From: Pontibacillus salipaludis
Lineage (GTDB): Bacteria > Bacillota > Bacilli > Bacillales > BH030062
DNA: 64,000 nucleotides
Direction: 5' to 3'
Assembly: GCF_014642405.1 (NCBI RefSeq)
Contig: NZ_BMIN01000001.1
Coordinates: 124,001 to 188,000, forward strand
Shown here: positions 44,925-53,125 of the stretch, piece by piece
How positions within the stretch are numbered: the first letter of the stretch is position 1
Layout: each line of letters opens with the position of its first letter
Position numbers and translations under genes: made by a program
The notes under the pieces: generated by a model
What the model saw: the letters and a program-made list of their open reading frames with translations, nothing else
Told to the model about the DNA's origin: nothing
Databases searched by the model: none

Positions 44925-45303
44925 ATTGGTAAACTTCATTCATAATTCTTTTCAAGATATGAATTTGTTCGTCAAAGAGAATTTTATAATGTTTTTTCAT
45001 AACTTCAAATTCTTCTGTTCCTTGTTCCGTTACACGGTACCAATATACTTTTTGGCGTTTTTTCTCAAGGGACTTGTAGTCTTCACGTCGTTGTAATAAA
45101 CCTTCTTCTGTCATGTCATGAAGGGTATCGAGTAACGTTGAAGGAGCTGGCTGCCAGTTGCCTGTCAGCTTACTAAACTCCTCTTTAAAATGTTCACTGA
45201 TTAAAGATGTGCGCTTGTGCAACAAATGTAAAATATAAAACTTTGTAAACTGAGCGGCAGACATGTTCAAAGCAAATTTCTTTGGATTGTTCTTGTTTGA
45301 CAT
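44923..45303 (-). CDS. PadR family transcriptional regulator
   Basis: 126 residues from ATG 45303, chosen because AAGGGGTGTGG lies upstream; the longer version from 45348 has no ribosome site. Winged helix domain with FYILHLLHKRTSLISEHF, PSTLLDTLHDMTEEGLLQRREDYKSLEKKRQKVYWYRVTEQG (wing with Tyr-Arg-Val-Thr), then a dimerisation helix. PadR repressors often control transporters or stress genes. Target not evident; nearest candidate is the ABC importer upstream on the same strand. Confidence 0.83.
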   Translation of the reverse strand: MSNKNNPKKFALNMSAAQFTKFYILHLLHKRTSLISEHFKEEFSKLTGNWQPAPSTLLDTLHDMTEEGLLQRREDYKSLEKKRQKVYWYRVTEQGTEEFEVMKKHYKILFDEQIHILKRIMNEVYQ

Positions 45304-45375
45304 CCATTCCACACCCCTTTTGGTAGAAAATAAGTTTGTTGCCAACATCTACATATCTAGTATACCATATTATAT

Positions 45376-45394
45376 ACTTAGTAGTAACTCAGAA
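45376..45394 (+). repeat. Dispersed repeat copy 4 (two mismatches)
   Basis: ACTTAGTAGTAACTCAGAA, differing at two positions from the other three copies and again preceded by AT and followed by a TAATAAAA tract. Located between the padR start and the importer terminator. Confidence 0.6.
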
Positions 45395-45408
45395 TGTACA
45401 TAATAAAA

Positions 45409-45441
45409 CCCTTGAGAACAGCATAATAGCCATTCTCAAGG
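45409..45441 (-). terminator. Terminator of the ABC importer operon
   Basis: CCCCTTGAGAATGGC and partner on the minus strand, followed by TTTTATT. Confidence 0.72.
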
Positions 45442-45448
45442 GGACATA

Positions 45449-46441
45449 CTATTCTATAAAACTCTTATCAACTAACCCTTCTAGATCTGGTTGTTCTTTT
45501 AAGAATTCCAAATCGAATGATGAGTTAGCAAACATTTGAAGGTAGTCGGGGTTAATTTCGTATGTGAACGTTATACGCTCCCATGCACTGTCAATTACGC
45601 TTCGAGATAACTCTTGATCTGTAATATCTTTAATCTTGTTAATAGCAATCGTTTTGGATTCATCAGGATTTTCTTGAATAAATTCCGTCGCCTTCATGTG
45701 TCCATCAACTAATTTTTGAACGAGTTCCGATTCATTCTTAACCAAATTGCTAGATGTTACAAACACGGCGGCAGGAAGTGTTTCACCGTAAGCTACGTTC
45801 TTCGTGTCAATTAGAACATCTCCATATCCTTCTTCTTCAATATAAGAAGCCCAAGGTTCTGGAACGGTTGCTACATCCACTTTGCCATTCGCAAATTGTT
45901 GAGCATATGTTGCTGGTTTACCTGTCACATGCTTCATATCTCCGTTTAAACGATCAGATTTCATTCCAAATTCGCGCATCATTAGTGTTTCGAATTGCAC
46001 ATCATGAGTACAGCCAACTCGAGGAGAGATAAACGTTTTTCCTTTAATATCTTCTGGTGAGGTAATACCGGAATCTTTTCGAGACATTATGACTGTACCG
46101 CCCGTAGAACCTGCGGCTAATATGTTAATCTCCGCTCCGTTTGTAAAATGATTCATTGCCGGGCCAGGGCCTACCAAGCCGCCGTGAATTTCACCAGTTT
46201 CAATTGCTGTCATAAAGCTAGAACCATCTGGAAAGTACTTATAACTTACTTCCGTACCATCTGGCAATGTCTCTTCGTAAAAGTTCTTTTCTTCTGCTAC
46301 CATTCCAGCAACGTGATTAATATTTGGGAAGTATCCAATTACAATTTCCTCAGGTGTTTCCCCTGATGTAGACTTACTTCCACAAGCCGATAATATAACG
46401 GCTAGGAGAGCAATCGTGCATACATATAGTAATTTTTTCAT
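45449..46441 (-). CDS. ABC importer substrate-binding lipoprotein (sulfonate/nitrate/taurine type)
   Basis: 330 residues with a lipoprotein signal (LLAVILSACGSK, lipidation at Cys20). The mature part is an NMT1/SsuA-like periplasmic-binding fold: IVIGYFPNINHVAGMVAEEKNFY, GGLVGPGPAMNHFTNGAEI, VATVPEPWASYIEEEG. This family binds aliphatic sulfonates, taurine, nitrate or pyrimidine precursors. No sulfonate monooxygenase gene is adjacent, so the ligand is open. Third gene of a minus-strand ATPase-permease-binding protein operon. Confidence 0.9.
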   Translation of the reverse strand: MKKLLYVCTIALLAVILSACGSKSTSGETPEEIVIGYFPNINHVAGMVAEEKNFYEETLPDGTEVSYKYFPDGSSFMTAIETGEIHGGLVGPGPAMNHFTNGAEINILAAGSTGGTVIMSRKDSGITSPEDIKGKTFISPRVGCTHDVQFETLMMREFGMKSDRLNGDMKHVTGKPATYAQQFANGKVDVATVPEPWASYIEEEGYGDVLIDTKNVAYGETLPAAVFVTSSNLVKNESELVQKLVDGHMKATEFIQENPDESKTIAINKIKDITDQELSRSVIDSAWERITFTYEINPDYLQMFANSSFDLEFLKEQPDLEGLVDKSFIE

Positions 46442-46466
46442 AAGTCATCCACCTCTTTTAAAAGTT

Positions 46467-47219
46467 TTATAATAGACCCCAGCGTTTCATGACGGTTTTC
46501 TCTAATTTAGAGAAGACAAGATGATCTACAGTTGAGCCAATCACACCAATAATCAAAATAATTGCCATAACAACGTCAACTCTTGCAAAGTCAAAAGCGT
46601 ACGTTAAGGAGTAGCCAAGTCCGGGTCCGTTACTTAATAATTCACCTGCCATCAAGGCACGCCAGCTAAATGCCCAAGCAAGACGGATGCCGGTCATGAA
46701 GTGAGGAACAGAAGCGGGGATTTCAACCTTAAAGAACAGCTCTAAACCGTTCACCCCCATAGTTCGTGCTGCCTTCTTGAAAGATGAAGGAACGTTACGA
46801 AGTGCTGTTCGTGTATTGAGAGCCATTACAAAAACTCCACCTATAATGACTACAAATATTACAGCCATTTCGTTGAATCCAAATAGTAATAGGGAAAGAG
46901 GAACCCAAGCGATACTAGGGATACTTTGTAAAGCTATTAAGTACATACCAGCTGTTTCATCCGCTTGTTTAGATTTAGCTAACAATACACCAATCGATGT
47001 ACCAAGTACAATACTAATGGGTAGGCCATATAATAAATGTTTAAAACTAGCCAAAAGGGCTTTCGTTAAAGTCCCATCACCAAATCCTTCAATCAAAGCA
47101 TAGTAGACATCAAGAGGAGGCGGGAATGCGATATCTGGGAAGACTCCCGCTGAATAGACACCTTGCCAGAGAGCAATAACCGCTACAAGAAATAAAATTC
47201 GTTTCAGTAAGATTTTCAT
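46467..47219 (-). CDS. ABC importer permease (SsuC/TauC type)
   Basis: 250 residues, about six membrane helices, with the cytoplasmic loop AARTMGVNGLELFFKVEIPASVPHFMTGIRLAWAFSWRALMAGEL typical of NitT/TauT permeases. ATG at 47219 overlaps the ATPase stop by four bases. Works with the genes on either side. Confidence 0.92.
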   Translation of the reverse strand: MKILLKRILFLVAVIALWQGVYSAGVFPDIAFPPPLDVYYALIEGFGDGTLTKALLASFKHLLYGLPISIVLGTSIGVLLAKSKQADETAGMYLIALQSIPSIAWVPLSLLLFGFNEMAVIFVVIIGGVFVMALNTRTALRNVPSSFKKAARTMGVNGLELFFKVEIPASVPHFMTGIRLAWAFSWRALMAGELLSNGPGLGYSLTYAFDFARVDVVMAIILIIGVIGSTVDHLVFSKLEKTVMKRWGLL

Positions 47220-47986
47220 TGTAATTCTTCCTTTAAAACTTTGTTGATTTCTCCTTCTAATAATCCCATTACATGCTGCTCCATAGCGATGACATTAGAA
47301 TTTGTTCTTACTCTAGGTCTTGGGAGTGTAATGGATAAATCCTCAATAATGCGACCAGGACGTGTTCCCATTACGATAATTCGGTCTGATAACTTAATAG
47401 CTTCAGAGATTGAATGGGTGACAAAGAGTATGGTTTTCTGGTCTTCTGACCATATCCGTAATAACTCGTCGTGTAAGATGTGCCTGGTTTGTTCATCTAA
47501 AGCACCAAATGGTTCATCCATTAGTAACACTTTCGGATCCATAGCAAGGGCACGGGCAATCGCTACTCGTTGTTGCATACCACCTGAAAGTTCATGAGGG
47601 TAAGATTGTGTGAAACGACTAAGATGGACCATTTGTAAATACTTCTTTGCTGTCGTGGCTTGCTCTTTCTTCGATAGGTGTTTTAATGGAAACTTAACGT
47701 TTTCTAAGACATTTAACCATGGGAATAGTGCAGGTTGCTGAAAGACCATACCTCTGTCCGGACCGGGTTTTGATACTGGCTGATCTTCTAAAAGGATATC
47801 TCCATCCGTTATAGACTCAAGACCCGCTATCATAGAGAGAAGCGTCGATTTACCGCAACCTGATGGACCTAATATAGATACAAAGTTATGTTCCTCTATA
47901 GAAAGGTTGATGTCAGAAAAAACCTCCCATGCTCCGTTCTCTTCGTGTGGAAAAGATTTCGATACGTTGTTGAATTCTAAGTACAT
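47216..47986 (-). CDS. ABC importer ATPase (SsuB/TauB type)
   Basis: 256 residues. Walker A GPSGCGKSTLLSMIAG, Q-loop VFQQPALFPWL, signature LSGGMQQRVAIARAL, Walker B VLLMDEPFGALDEQTR, H-loop VTHSISEAI. The PALFPW and FGALD residues are typical of the nitrate/sulfonate/taurine group. First gene of the operon; a 14-base perfect palindrome lies 21 bases upstream of its start. Confidence 0.93.
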   Translation of the reverse strand: MYLEFNNVSKSFPHEENGAWEVFSDINLSIEEHNFVSILGPSGCGKSTLLSMIAGLESITDGDILLEDQPVSKPGPDRGMVFQQPALFPWLNVLENVKFPLKHLSKKEQATTAKKYLQMVHLSRFTQSYPHELSGGMQQRVAIARALAMDPKVLLMDEPFGALDEQTRHILHDELLRIWSEDQKTILFVTHSISEAIKLSDRIIVMGTRPGRIIEDLSITLPRPRVRTNSNVIAMEQHVMGLLEGEINKVLKEELQ

Positions 47987-48006
47987 TAGCTCAGCCCTTT
48001 TCTTTA

Positions 48007-48020
48007 ATTCTTATAAGAAT
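48007..48020. promoter_or_regulatory. Palindrome upstream of the ABC importer operon
   Basis: ATTCTTATAAGAAT is perfectly self-complementary, 21 bases before the ATPase start. Candidate operator of unknown regulator. Confidence 0.4.
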
Positions 48021-48383
48021 AATCGGAATTATATGCGTTATATTATACGGTTCTGTGGAAAAACGTGTCAACCTATTTTAGAATTTTATGAAATTTCATT
48101 TTCAGAATGATTGATCTACCGAAAGTTGATAACTGTTTAATGTGTAGAAATATGGTACAATATGTGCGGTATTGGCTTACATAATTTACGTTTCATATAT
48201 AAAACTCACATATTTTTAACAAGGATTTCAGGCTTTTGTAGTGAAAAGGAAGCTAGATTACTGATATGATTAGAATTAGATGGAACAGTAAAAACATATT
48301 TGGTTTATCAAAATGTACATAGAGTAAAATAGCATTGATATGGAAACCTTAAACATTAATAGTGAAATAAAGGAGTATGCAGC
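48021..48383. other. Divergent intergenic region, no gene seen
   Basis: AT-rich, no coding frame with a ribosome site. It should carry promoters for the importer (minus) and glycosyltransferase (plus). TACAAT near 48157 is a possible -10, but no well-spaced -35 was found. No riboswitch recognised. Confidence 0.4.
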
Positions 48384-49514
48384 TTGAAGATCGCCATTGT
48401 AACAGAAACCTTCTTACCATCTACTGACGGAGTGGTAACAAGGCTTAAAGAAGCTATTAAATACCTGAGGAGCCAGCAACATGAAGTCGTTGTTATTGCT
48501 CCTGACTTAGGTGTTTATGAATATGAGGGAGCTATTGTGGAGGGTGTAAAGACAACGACTTTGCCCTTTTATAAATATCGTCCTTTCTCATTGCCGAATA
48601 AGGTAGTAAAGTCATTACTTCAAAAACACAATCCGGACATCGTTCATGTAGTGAACCCTGCCCTTGTTGGAGTGTCAGGAGTGAAGTATGCAAAGGAATT
48701 GAATCTCCCCTTGCTAGCTTCTTATCACACCCACGTTCCAAAATACTTGGACTACTATAAATTATATGCCTTTAAACCGTTACTATGGTGGCATTTTAAA
48801 CGCCTTCATAATCAAGCGGACCTGAATCTTTGTACTTCACAAGCGGTTAAAGATGAACTTGATGAAGAAGGATTTTATAATGTTCATGTATGGAAACGTG
48901 GCGTAGCAGTGGATCGTTATTCTCCAGAACATTATAGTCAGGAAATGAGGAATCGTCTTACAGGAGGAGAACCACATAAGAAGTTGCTGGTTTTTGTTGG
49001 ACGGCTTGCAGCTGAGAAGGAGATACACAAACTGAAGCCGCTTCTTGAACAGCGAGACGATGTCCGATTAGCCATTGTTGGAGACGGTCCAGCTCGTGAA
49101 CAAGTTGAGAAAACATTTGAAGATACAACTGCGATCTTTACAGGTTTTTTGCATGGAGATGAGCTAAATCAAGCATTTGCATCAGCTGATGCCTTTATTT
49201 TCCCTTCTGTAACGGAGACGTTAGGACTTGTTATTTTAGAAGCGATGGCCTCAGGACTTCCTGTCATCGCAGCAAAGAGTGGTCCTACTATGGAGCAAGT
49301 AGAAGATGGACGAACAGGACTATTGTTTGAAAATGAAGATACTCAAAGCTTGATTGAAGCGGTAGAGAAGATAGAAGATGCGGAGCTTATGCAAACTCTA
49401 CGAGAAAATGCTCGAGCAGAAGCGGAAAAGTTCAGTTGGACAAAACCTTCTGCACAGTTATTGGAGTATTATGAGCAAGTGTTAGGATCTATAAAAATGA
49501 AACAAGCAAATTGA
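48384..49514 (+). CDS. Family 4 glycosyltransferase
   Basis: 376 residues, TTG start after AAAGGAG. GT-B fold: N-terminal TETFLPSTDGVVTRL and HTHVPKYLDYY; C-terminal donor domain with VFVGRLAAEKEI, DGPAREQVE, and FPSVTETLGLVILEAMASGLPVIA with the Glu-x7-Glu motif. Resembles sulfoquinovosyl/glycolipid-type GT4 enzymes such as SQD2. Likely transfers a sugar to a lipid or envelope acceptor from a nucleotide sugar; product unknown. Stands alone with a weak terminator. Confidence 0.88.
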   Translation: MKIAIVTETFLPSTDGVVTRLKEAIKYLRSQQHEVVVIAPDLGVYEYEGAIVEGVKTTTLPFYKYRPFSLPNKVVKSLLQKHNPDIVHVVNPALVGVSGVKYAKELNLPLLASYHTHVPKYLDYYKLYAFKPLLWWHFKRLHNQADLNLCTSQAVKDELDEEGFYNVHVWKRGVAVDRYSPEHYSQEMRNRLTGGEPHKKLLVFVGRLAAEKEIHKLKPLLEQRDDVRLAIVGDGPAREQVEKTFEDTTAIFTGFLHGDELNQAFASADAFIFPSVTETLGLVILEAMASGLPVIAAKSGPTMEQVEDGRTGLLFENEDTQSLIEAVEKIEDAELMQTLRENARAEAEKFSWTKPSAQLLEYYEQVLGSIKMKQAN

Positions 49515-49524
49515 AACCATCATG

Positions 49525-49559
49525 AAAAGTCTTAGTCATCCTAAGGCTTTTTCTTTTTA
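49525..49559 (+). terminator. Glycosyltransferase terminator
   Basis: AAGTCTTAG and CTAAGGCTT stem with one G-T pair and a following T-run. Confidence 0.62.
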
Positions 49560-49580
49560 TCCTTAAAGGAGGCATATATA

Positions 49581-50153
49581 ATGAATTCTGAAAAACGTAA
49601 GATGCTAGCTGGGGATTTGTATGACGCAAGTGACGAGGAATTAGTCAAAGACCGACTTAATGCCAGGGAATTAACAAGACTTTTTAACCAGTCAACAGAA
49701 ACGGAAAGCACTAGACGTACAGATATATTAAAAGCGTTGTTTGGCTCTACAGGCGATAATCTTGCCATAGAACCCACTTTTAGATGCGATTATGGATATA
49801 ACATTCATGTAGGTGAGGATTTCTATGCCAATTTTGACTGCATTATTTTAGATGTTTGTCCAGTAACAATAGGAGATCAATGTTTATTAGCTCCAGGTGT
49901 TCGAATTCTCACAGCTACTCATCCGATAGATCCGGAAACAAGAAGTTCAGGGCTTGAGTATGGTAAACCGGTAACCATCAAAGATCATGTATGGATTGGT
50001 GCGAATGCAATCATTAACCCTGGTGTTACCATAGGTCATAATGTAATCATTGGCTCTGGAGCTGTCGTCACAAAGGATGTACCGGATAATGTCATAGTTG
50101 GGGGTAACCCTGCTCGAATTATTAAAAAAGTTGAATTTAACACAAATGCATAG
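49581..50153 (+). CDS. maa: Maltose O-acetyltransferase type hexapeptide enzyme
   Basis: 190 residues. N-terminal Mac domain ([32 protein letters not shown]) followed by a left-handed beta helix of hexapeptide repeats. The catalytic His lies in [12 protein letters not shown], and the C-terminus has [33 protein letters not shown]. Acetyl-CoA dependent sugar O-acetyltransferase. Start follows AAAGGAGG. Physiological acceptor unclear; detoxification of excess sugars is proposed for the family. Confidence 0.93.
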   Translation: MNSEKRKMLAGDLYDASDEELVKDRLNARELTRLFNQSTETESTRRTDILKALFGSTGDNLAIEPTFRCDYGYNIHVGEDFYANFDCIILDVCPVTIGDQCLLAPGVRILTATHPIDPETRSSGLEYGKPVTIKDHVWIGANAIINPGVTIGHNVIIGSGAVVTKDVPDNVIVGGNPARIIKKVEFNTNA

Positions 50154-50160
50154 CGTCTAA

Positions 50161-50204
50161 AAAAGATGAAGAAATGGATAACTTATTTATTCCTTCATCT
50201 TTCT
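50161..50204 (+). terminator. maa terminator
   Basis: AAGATGAAG (50163-50171) and CTTCATCTT (50193-50201) stem with T-rich tail. The following 250 bases to 50454 are AT-rich with no gene seen. Confidence 0.6.
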
Positions 50205-50454
50205 TAATATAAAAAATGATAAATCCTTAAAATTGTAGTAACTATTTCATGTATAGTCATTATTATACGCTTTAAGAAAATAGCAACATTTTTACATAAA
50301 TAAAACATAGAATGAATCGAACCCACGATAATTTGATCACTATATGCAAGTTTTTAGAATAAATATACATCATCCATTGCTTCTTTTGTTCGCTGTGAGC
50401 TTAAATTAATGATTCATTACAAGAATATAACGCAATGTCTTAGGAGAGGATCAC

Positions 50455-50883
50455 ATGGAGTTAAAAAGAGTAGAAAAAGAAGAAGACATTAAAGCCATTT
50501 ATCCGCTTATGTGCCAGTTACGTAGTCATTTAAATCAAGTAGACTATGTGGAGCTTGTCTCAGAAGCCATGGCTTTTGACAGATACCAACTTGTAGCATT
50601 AATGGAACATGAAAAGCCTGTGGCGGTGATCGGATATAAAAGGATGACGACATTATACTATGGGCGGTTTATATGGGTATGTGATTTGGTCACAGATCAG
50701 AAAGAGCGTTCAAAAGGTTATGGAAACCAGTTACTTACCTATGTAGAGAAAGAAGCAGCAACTTTAGGGTTCGATACAGTTGCTTTATCCTCTGGTATAA
50801 AGAGACATCTGGCCCACCGCTTTTATGAGGATCATAAAGGATACAGCAAAGTGAGTTTTGTGTTTAAGAAAAGCGTCGAGTGA
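50455..50883 (+). CDS. GNAT family N-acetyltransferase
   Basis: 142 residues. Acetyl-CoA binding motif is seen as WVCDLVTDQKERSKGYGNQLLTYVEKEA (about 73-100, the Q/RxxGxG/A type) followed by GFDTVALSSGIKRHLAHRFYEDHKGY. ATG follows GGAGAGGATCAC. Acceptor unknown. Single gene before the polysaccharide locus. Confidence 0.88.
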   Translation: MELKRVEKEEDIKAIYPLMCQLRSHLNQVDYVELVSEAMAFDRYQLVALMEHEKPVAVIGYKRMTTLYYGRFIWVCDLVTDQKERSKGYGNQLLTYVEKEAATLGFDTVALSSGIKRHLAHRFYEDHKGYSKVSFVFKKSVE

Positions 50884-50910
50884 AGTTTACATTCCTTATT
50901 TTATTACGGA

Positions 50911-50922
50911 CTTACATGTAAG
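50911..50922. promoter_or_regulatory. Palindrome upstream of the polysaccharide operon
   Basis: CTTACATGTAAG is perfectly self-complementary, about 100 bases before the start at 51020. Candidate operator, weak evidence. Confidence 0.3.
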
Positions 50923-51019
50923 ATTTACGGTCCTATTAAAGACATTGTTTCAAGGTACCCCTTACCATAAGATAAAAATAACTAGGATACTATGATTGTG
51001 GAAAAGGGGGAATTAAATT

Positions 51020-52036
51020 TTGAGGAATATTCATGATTTAGAGGAAAAAATGTGTGAACCATCTGCTGGTTTAGTACGAGATATCACCTTACTTGATGGT
51101 GATATTATGATATTAGGAGTAGGCGGAAAAATGGGACCGACATTAGCAAAGCTAGCTAAAAATGCAGTCGATCGAGCTAAAGAGCAAAAACAGATTTATG
51201 CTGTTTCAAGATTCTCGAAAGGTTCTCTTAGAAGTGAGCTTGAAGCGTTTGGAGTTAAGACTATTGCAGCTGATCTGTTAGATGAAGACCAGCTACATCA
51301 ATTACCTGATGTGAAGAATATCATCTATATGGTTGGCCATAAATTTGGAACTACAGGAAACGAACATTTCACATGGGCTATGAATTCCTTTTTACCTGGT
51401 CTAGTAGCAAAGAAATTTAAAAATTCACGAATTGTGTCGTTCTCAACGGGAAATGTATATCCCCTTACCTCTGTTAAAAACGGCGGTGTATCAGAAGAAT
51501 ACCCTACTGCCCCAATTGGGGAGTATGCACAATCATGCCTTGGGCGTGAACGTGTATTTACTTATTATTCTCACAAATACAACATTCCTCAGCTTCATTT
51601 TCGCTTAAACTACGCTATAGATCTTCGCTATGGCGTACTCCTTGAAATAGCTAAATCTGTAAAAGAAGGCAAGCCAGTTGATGTTACGATGGGCCATGCT
51701 AATGTAATTTGGCAAGGTGATGCGAACGACATGGCTTTACGTTCTTTATTATATTGTAGTTCTCCTCCTCAAACCCTTAACGTTACAGGTCCTGAAACAA
51801 TGTCCATTCGCTGGGCTGCTGAGCAGTTTGGTGAGTTAATGAATCGCACACCAGTCATTATTGGAGAAGAACAAGATACAGCTTTATTGAGTAATGCTTC
51901 AAAAGCTCACAAGCTCTTTGGATACCCCAGGGTGACTCTACGAGAAATGATCGAGTGGACAGCAGACTGGTTAGAATATGAGGGAGAGACCCTTGATAAA
52001 CCGACCCACTTTCAGGAGAGGGAGGGAAAGTATTAA
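51020..52036 (+). CDS. NAD-dependent epimerase/dehydratase family protein with altered active site
   Basis: 338 residues, TTG start at 51020 behind AAAAGGGGGAA. Extended SDR Rossmann fold with the NAD loop ILGVGGKMGPTLAKLA. Serine of the triad is present in RIVSFSTGNVYPL. The YxxxK motif appears as EYAQSCLGRERVF, so the catalytic Lys is replaced (Cys at the expected position). First gene of a catabolic operon with a DHDPS-family lyase zero bases downstream. It may act on an oxidised sugar or lactone as dehydrogenase, epimerase or dehydratase; substrate unknown. Confidence 0.82.
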   Translation: MRNIHDLEEKMCEPSAGLVRDITLLDGDIMILGVGGKMGPTLAKLAKNAVDRAKEQKQIYAVSRFSKGSLRSELEAFGVKTIAADLLDEDQLHQLPDVKNIIYMVGHKFGTTGNEHFTWAMNSFLPGLVAKKFKNSRIVSFSTGNVYPLTSVKNGGVSEEYPTAPIGEYAQSCLGRERVFTYYSHKYNIPQLHFRLNYAIDLRYGVLLEIAKSVKEGKPVDVTMGHANVIWQGDANDMALRSLLYCSSPPQTLNVTGPETMSIRWAAEQFGELMNRTPVIIGEEQDTALLSNASKAHKLFGYPRVTLREMIEWTADWLEYEGETLDKPTHFQEREGKY

Positions 52037-53101
52037 GTGGATACACGCATAAATAAAGAAAAGTGGAAGTTACTACACGAAGGTACCGTTATTCCAGCAC
52101 ATCCTTTAGCTCTAACGAAAACAAAAGAATTAGATGAAAGAAGACAACGAGCATTAACGCGTTACTATATGGAGAGTGGGGCTGGTGGAATTGCTGTAGG
52201 AGTTCATACGACTCAATTTGAAATACGGGAACCAGAAATTAATTTGTACGAAACTGTTCTTAGGTTGGCTGCAGAGGAAGTAAATCATGCTAGTCTTAAG
52301 AAACCTTTCTTAAAAATAGCAGGAATTTGCGGCCCAACTAATCAAGCTCTTGCAGAAGCTAAACTTGCGAAAGATTTACGTTACGATATAGGACTTGTGA
52401 GTATGGGTGGTTTGCACTTAACGGAGGAAGAACACCTAATACGAGTGAAGGAAATCGCGAATATTATGCCGGTATTTGGATTCTATCTTCAACCTTCAGT
52501 AGGTGGAAGAACGTTTTCTTATGAGTTTTGGGAACAATTTGCTGAAATTGAAGGGGTATGTGCTGTAAAAATGGCACCCTTTAACCGTTATCAGACGCTT
52601 GACGTTGTGAGAGCTGTATGTAACTCCAGTCGGGTGGATGAAATTGCTCTTTATACAGGGAATGACGACAATATCGTCATTGATTTACTTACAAGTTATC
52701 AATTCACGGTCAATGAAAAAACCGTTACAAAACCGATTGTAGGTGGCCTCCTTGGCCATTGGGCTGTTTGGACATCTAAAGCGGTTCAACTACTTGAAGA
52801 AATTAAGAAAATACGAAGAAAAGAAGTTCTACCTTCCTCAATACTTACGACTGCTACACATGTTACAGATAGTAATGCGGCACTATTTGACGCTAGTCAT
52901 CACTACAAAGGTTGTATTGCAGGCATTAATGAAGTGTTGAGAAGACAAGGTTTATTGTCTGAGAATACGTGCTTAAGTGATCAAGAACGCTTAAGTCCAG
53001 GGCAATCAGAAGAAATTAATCGTATTTACGAGCAATATCCCCACCTTAATGATGATTACTTTGTAAACGAGAATTTAGAGAAGTGGCTCTTGGAAAGATA
53101 G
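52037..53101 (+). CDS. Dihydrodipicolinate synthase family aldolase/lyase
   Basis: 354 residues, GTG start directly after the preceding stop, with GGAGGG inside that gene's end. Longer than typical DapA (about 290) because of an extended C-terminus. Class I Schiff-base lyase fold: catalytic Lys in GVCAVKMAPFNRYQTLD and a Tyr in FGFYLQPSVGG matching the DapA YNxP position. Related enzymes split or dehydrate 2-keto-3-deoxy sugar acids. With a uronate-lyase-like neighbour it plausibly cleaves a keto-deoxy intermediate; this is inferred. Confidence 0.82.
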   Translation: MDTRINKEKWKLLHEGTVIPAHPLALTKTKELDERRQRALTRYYMESGAGGIAVGVHTTQFEIREPEINLYETVLRLAAEEVNHASLKKPFLKIAGICGPTNQALAEAKLAKDLRYDIGLVSMGGLHLTEEEHLIRVKEIANIMPVFGFYLQPSVGGRTFSYEFWEQFAEIEGVCAVKMAPFNRYQTLDVVRAVCNSSRVDEIALYTGNDDNIVIDLLTSYQFTVNEKTVTKPIVGGLLGHWAVWTSKAVQLLEEIKKIRRKEVLPSSILTTATHVTDSNAALFDASHHYKGCIAGINEVLRRQGLLSENTCLSDQERLSPGQSEEINRIYEQYPHLNDDYFVNENLEKWLLER

Positions 53102-53125
53102 ATGACTTAACAGAGGAGGCTTCTT

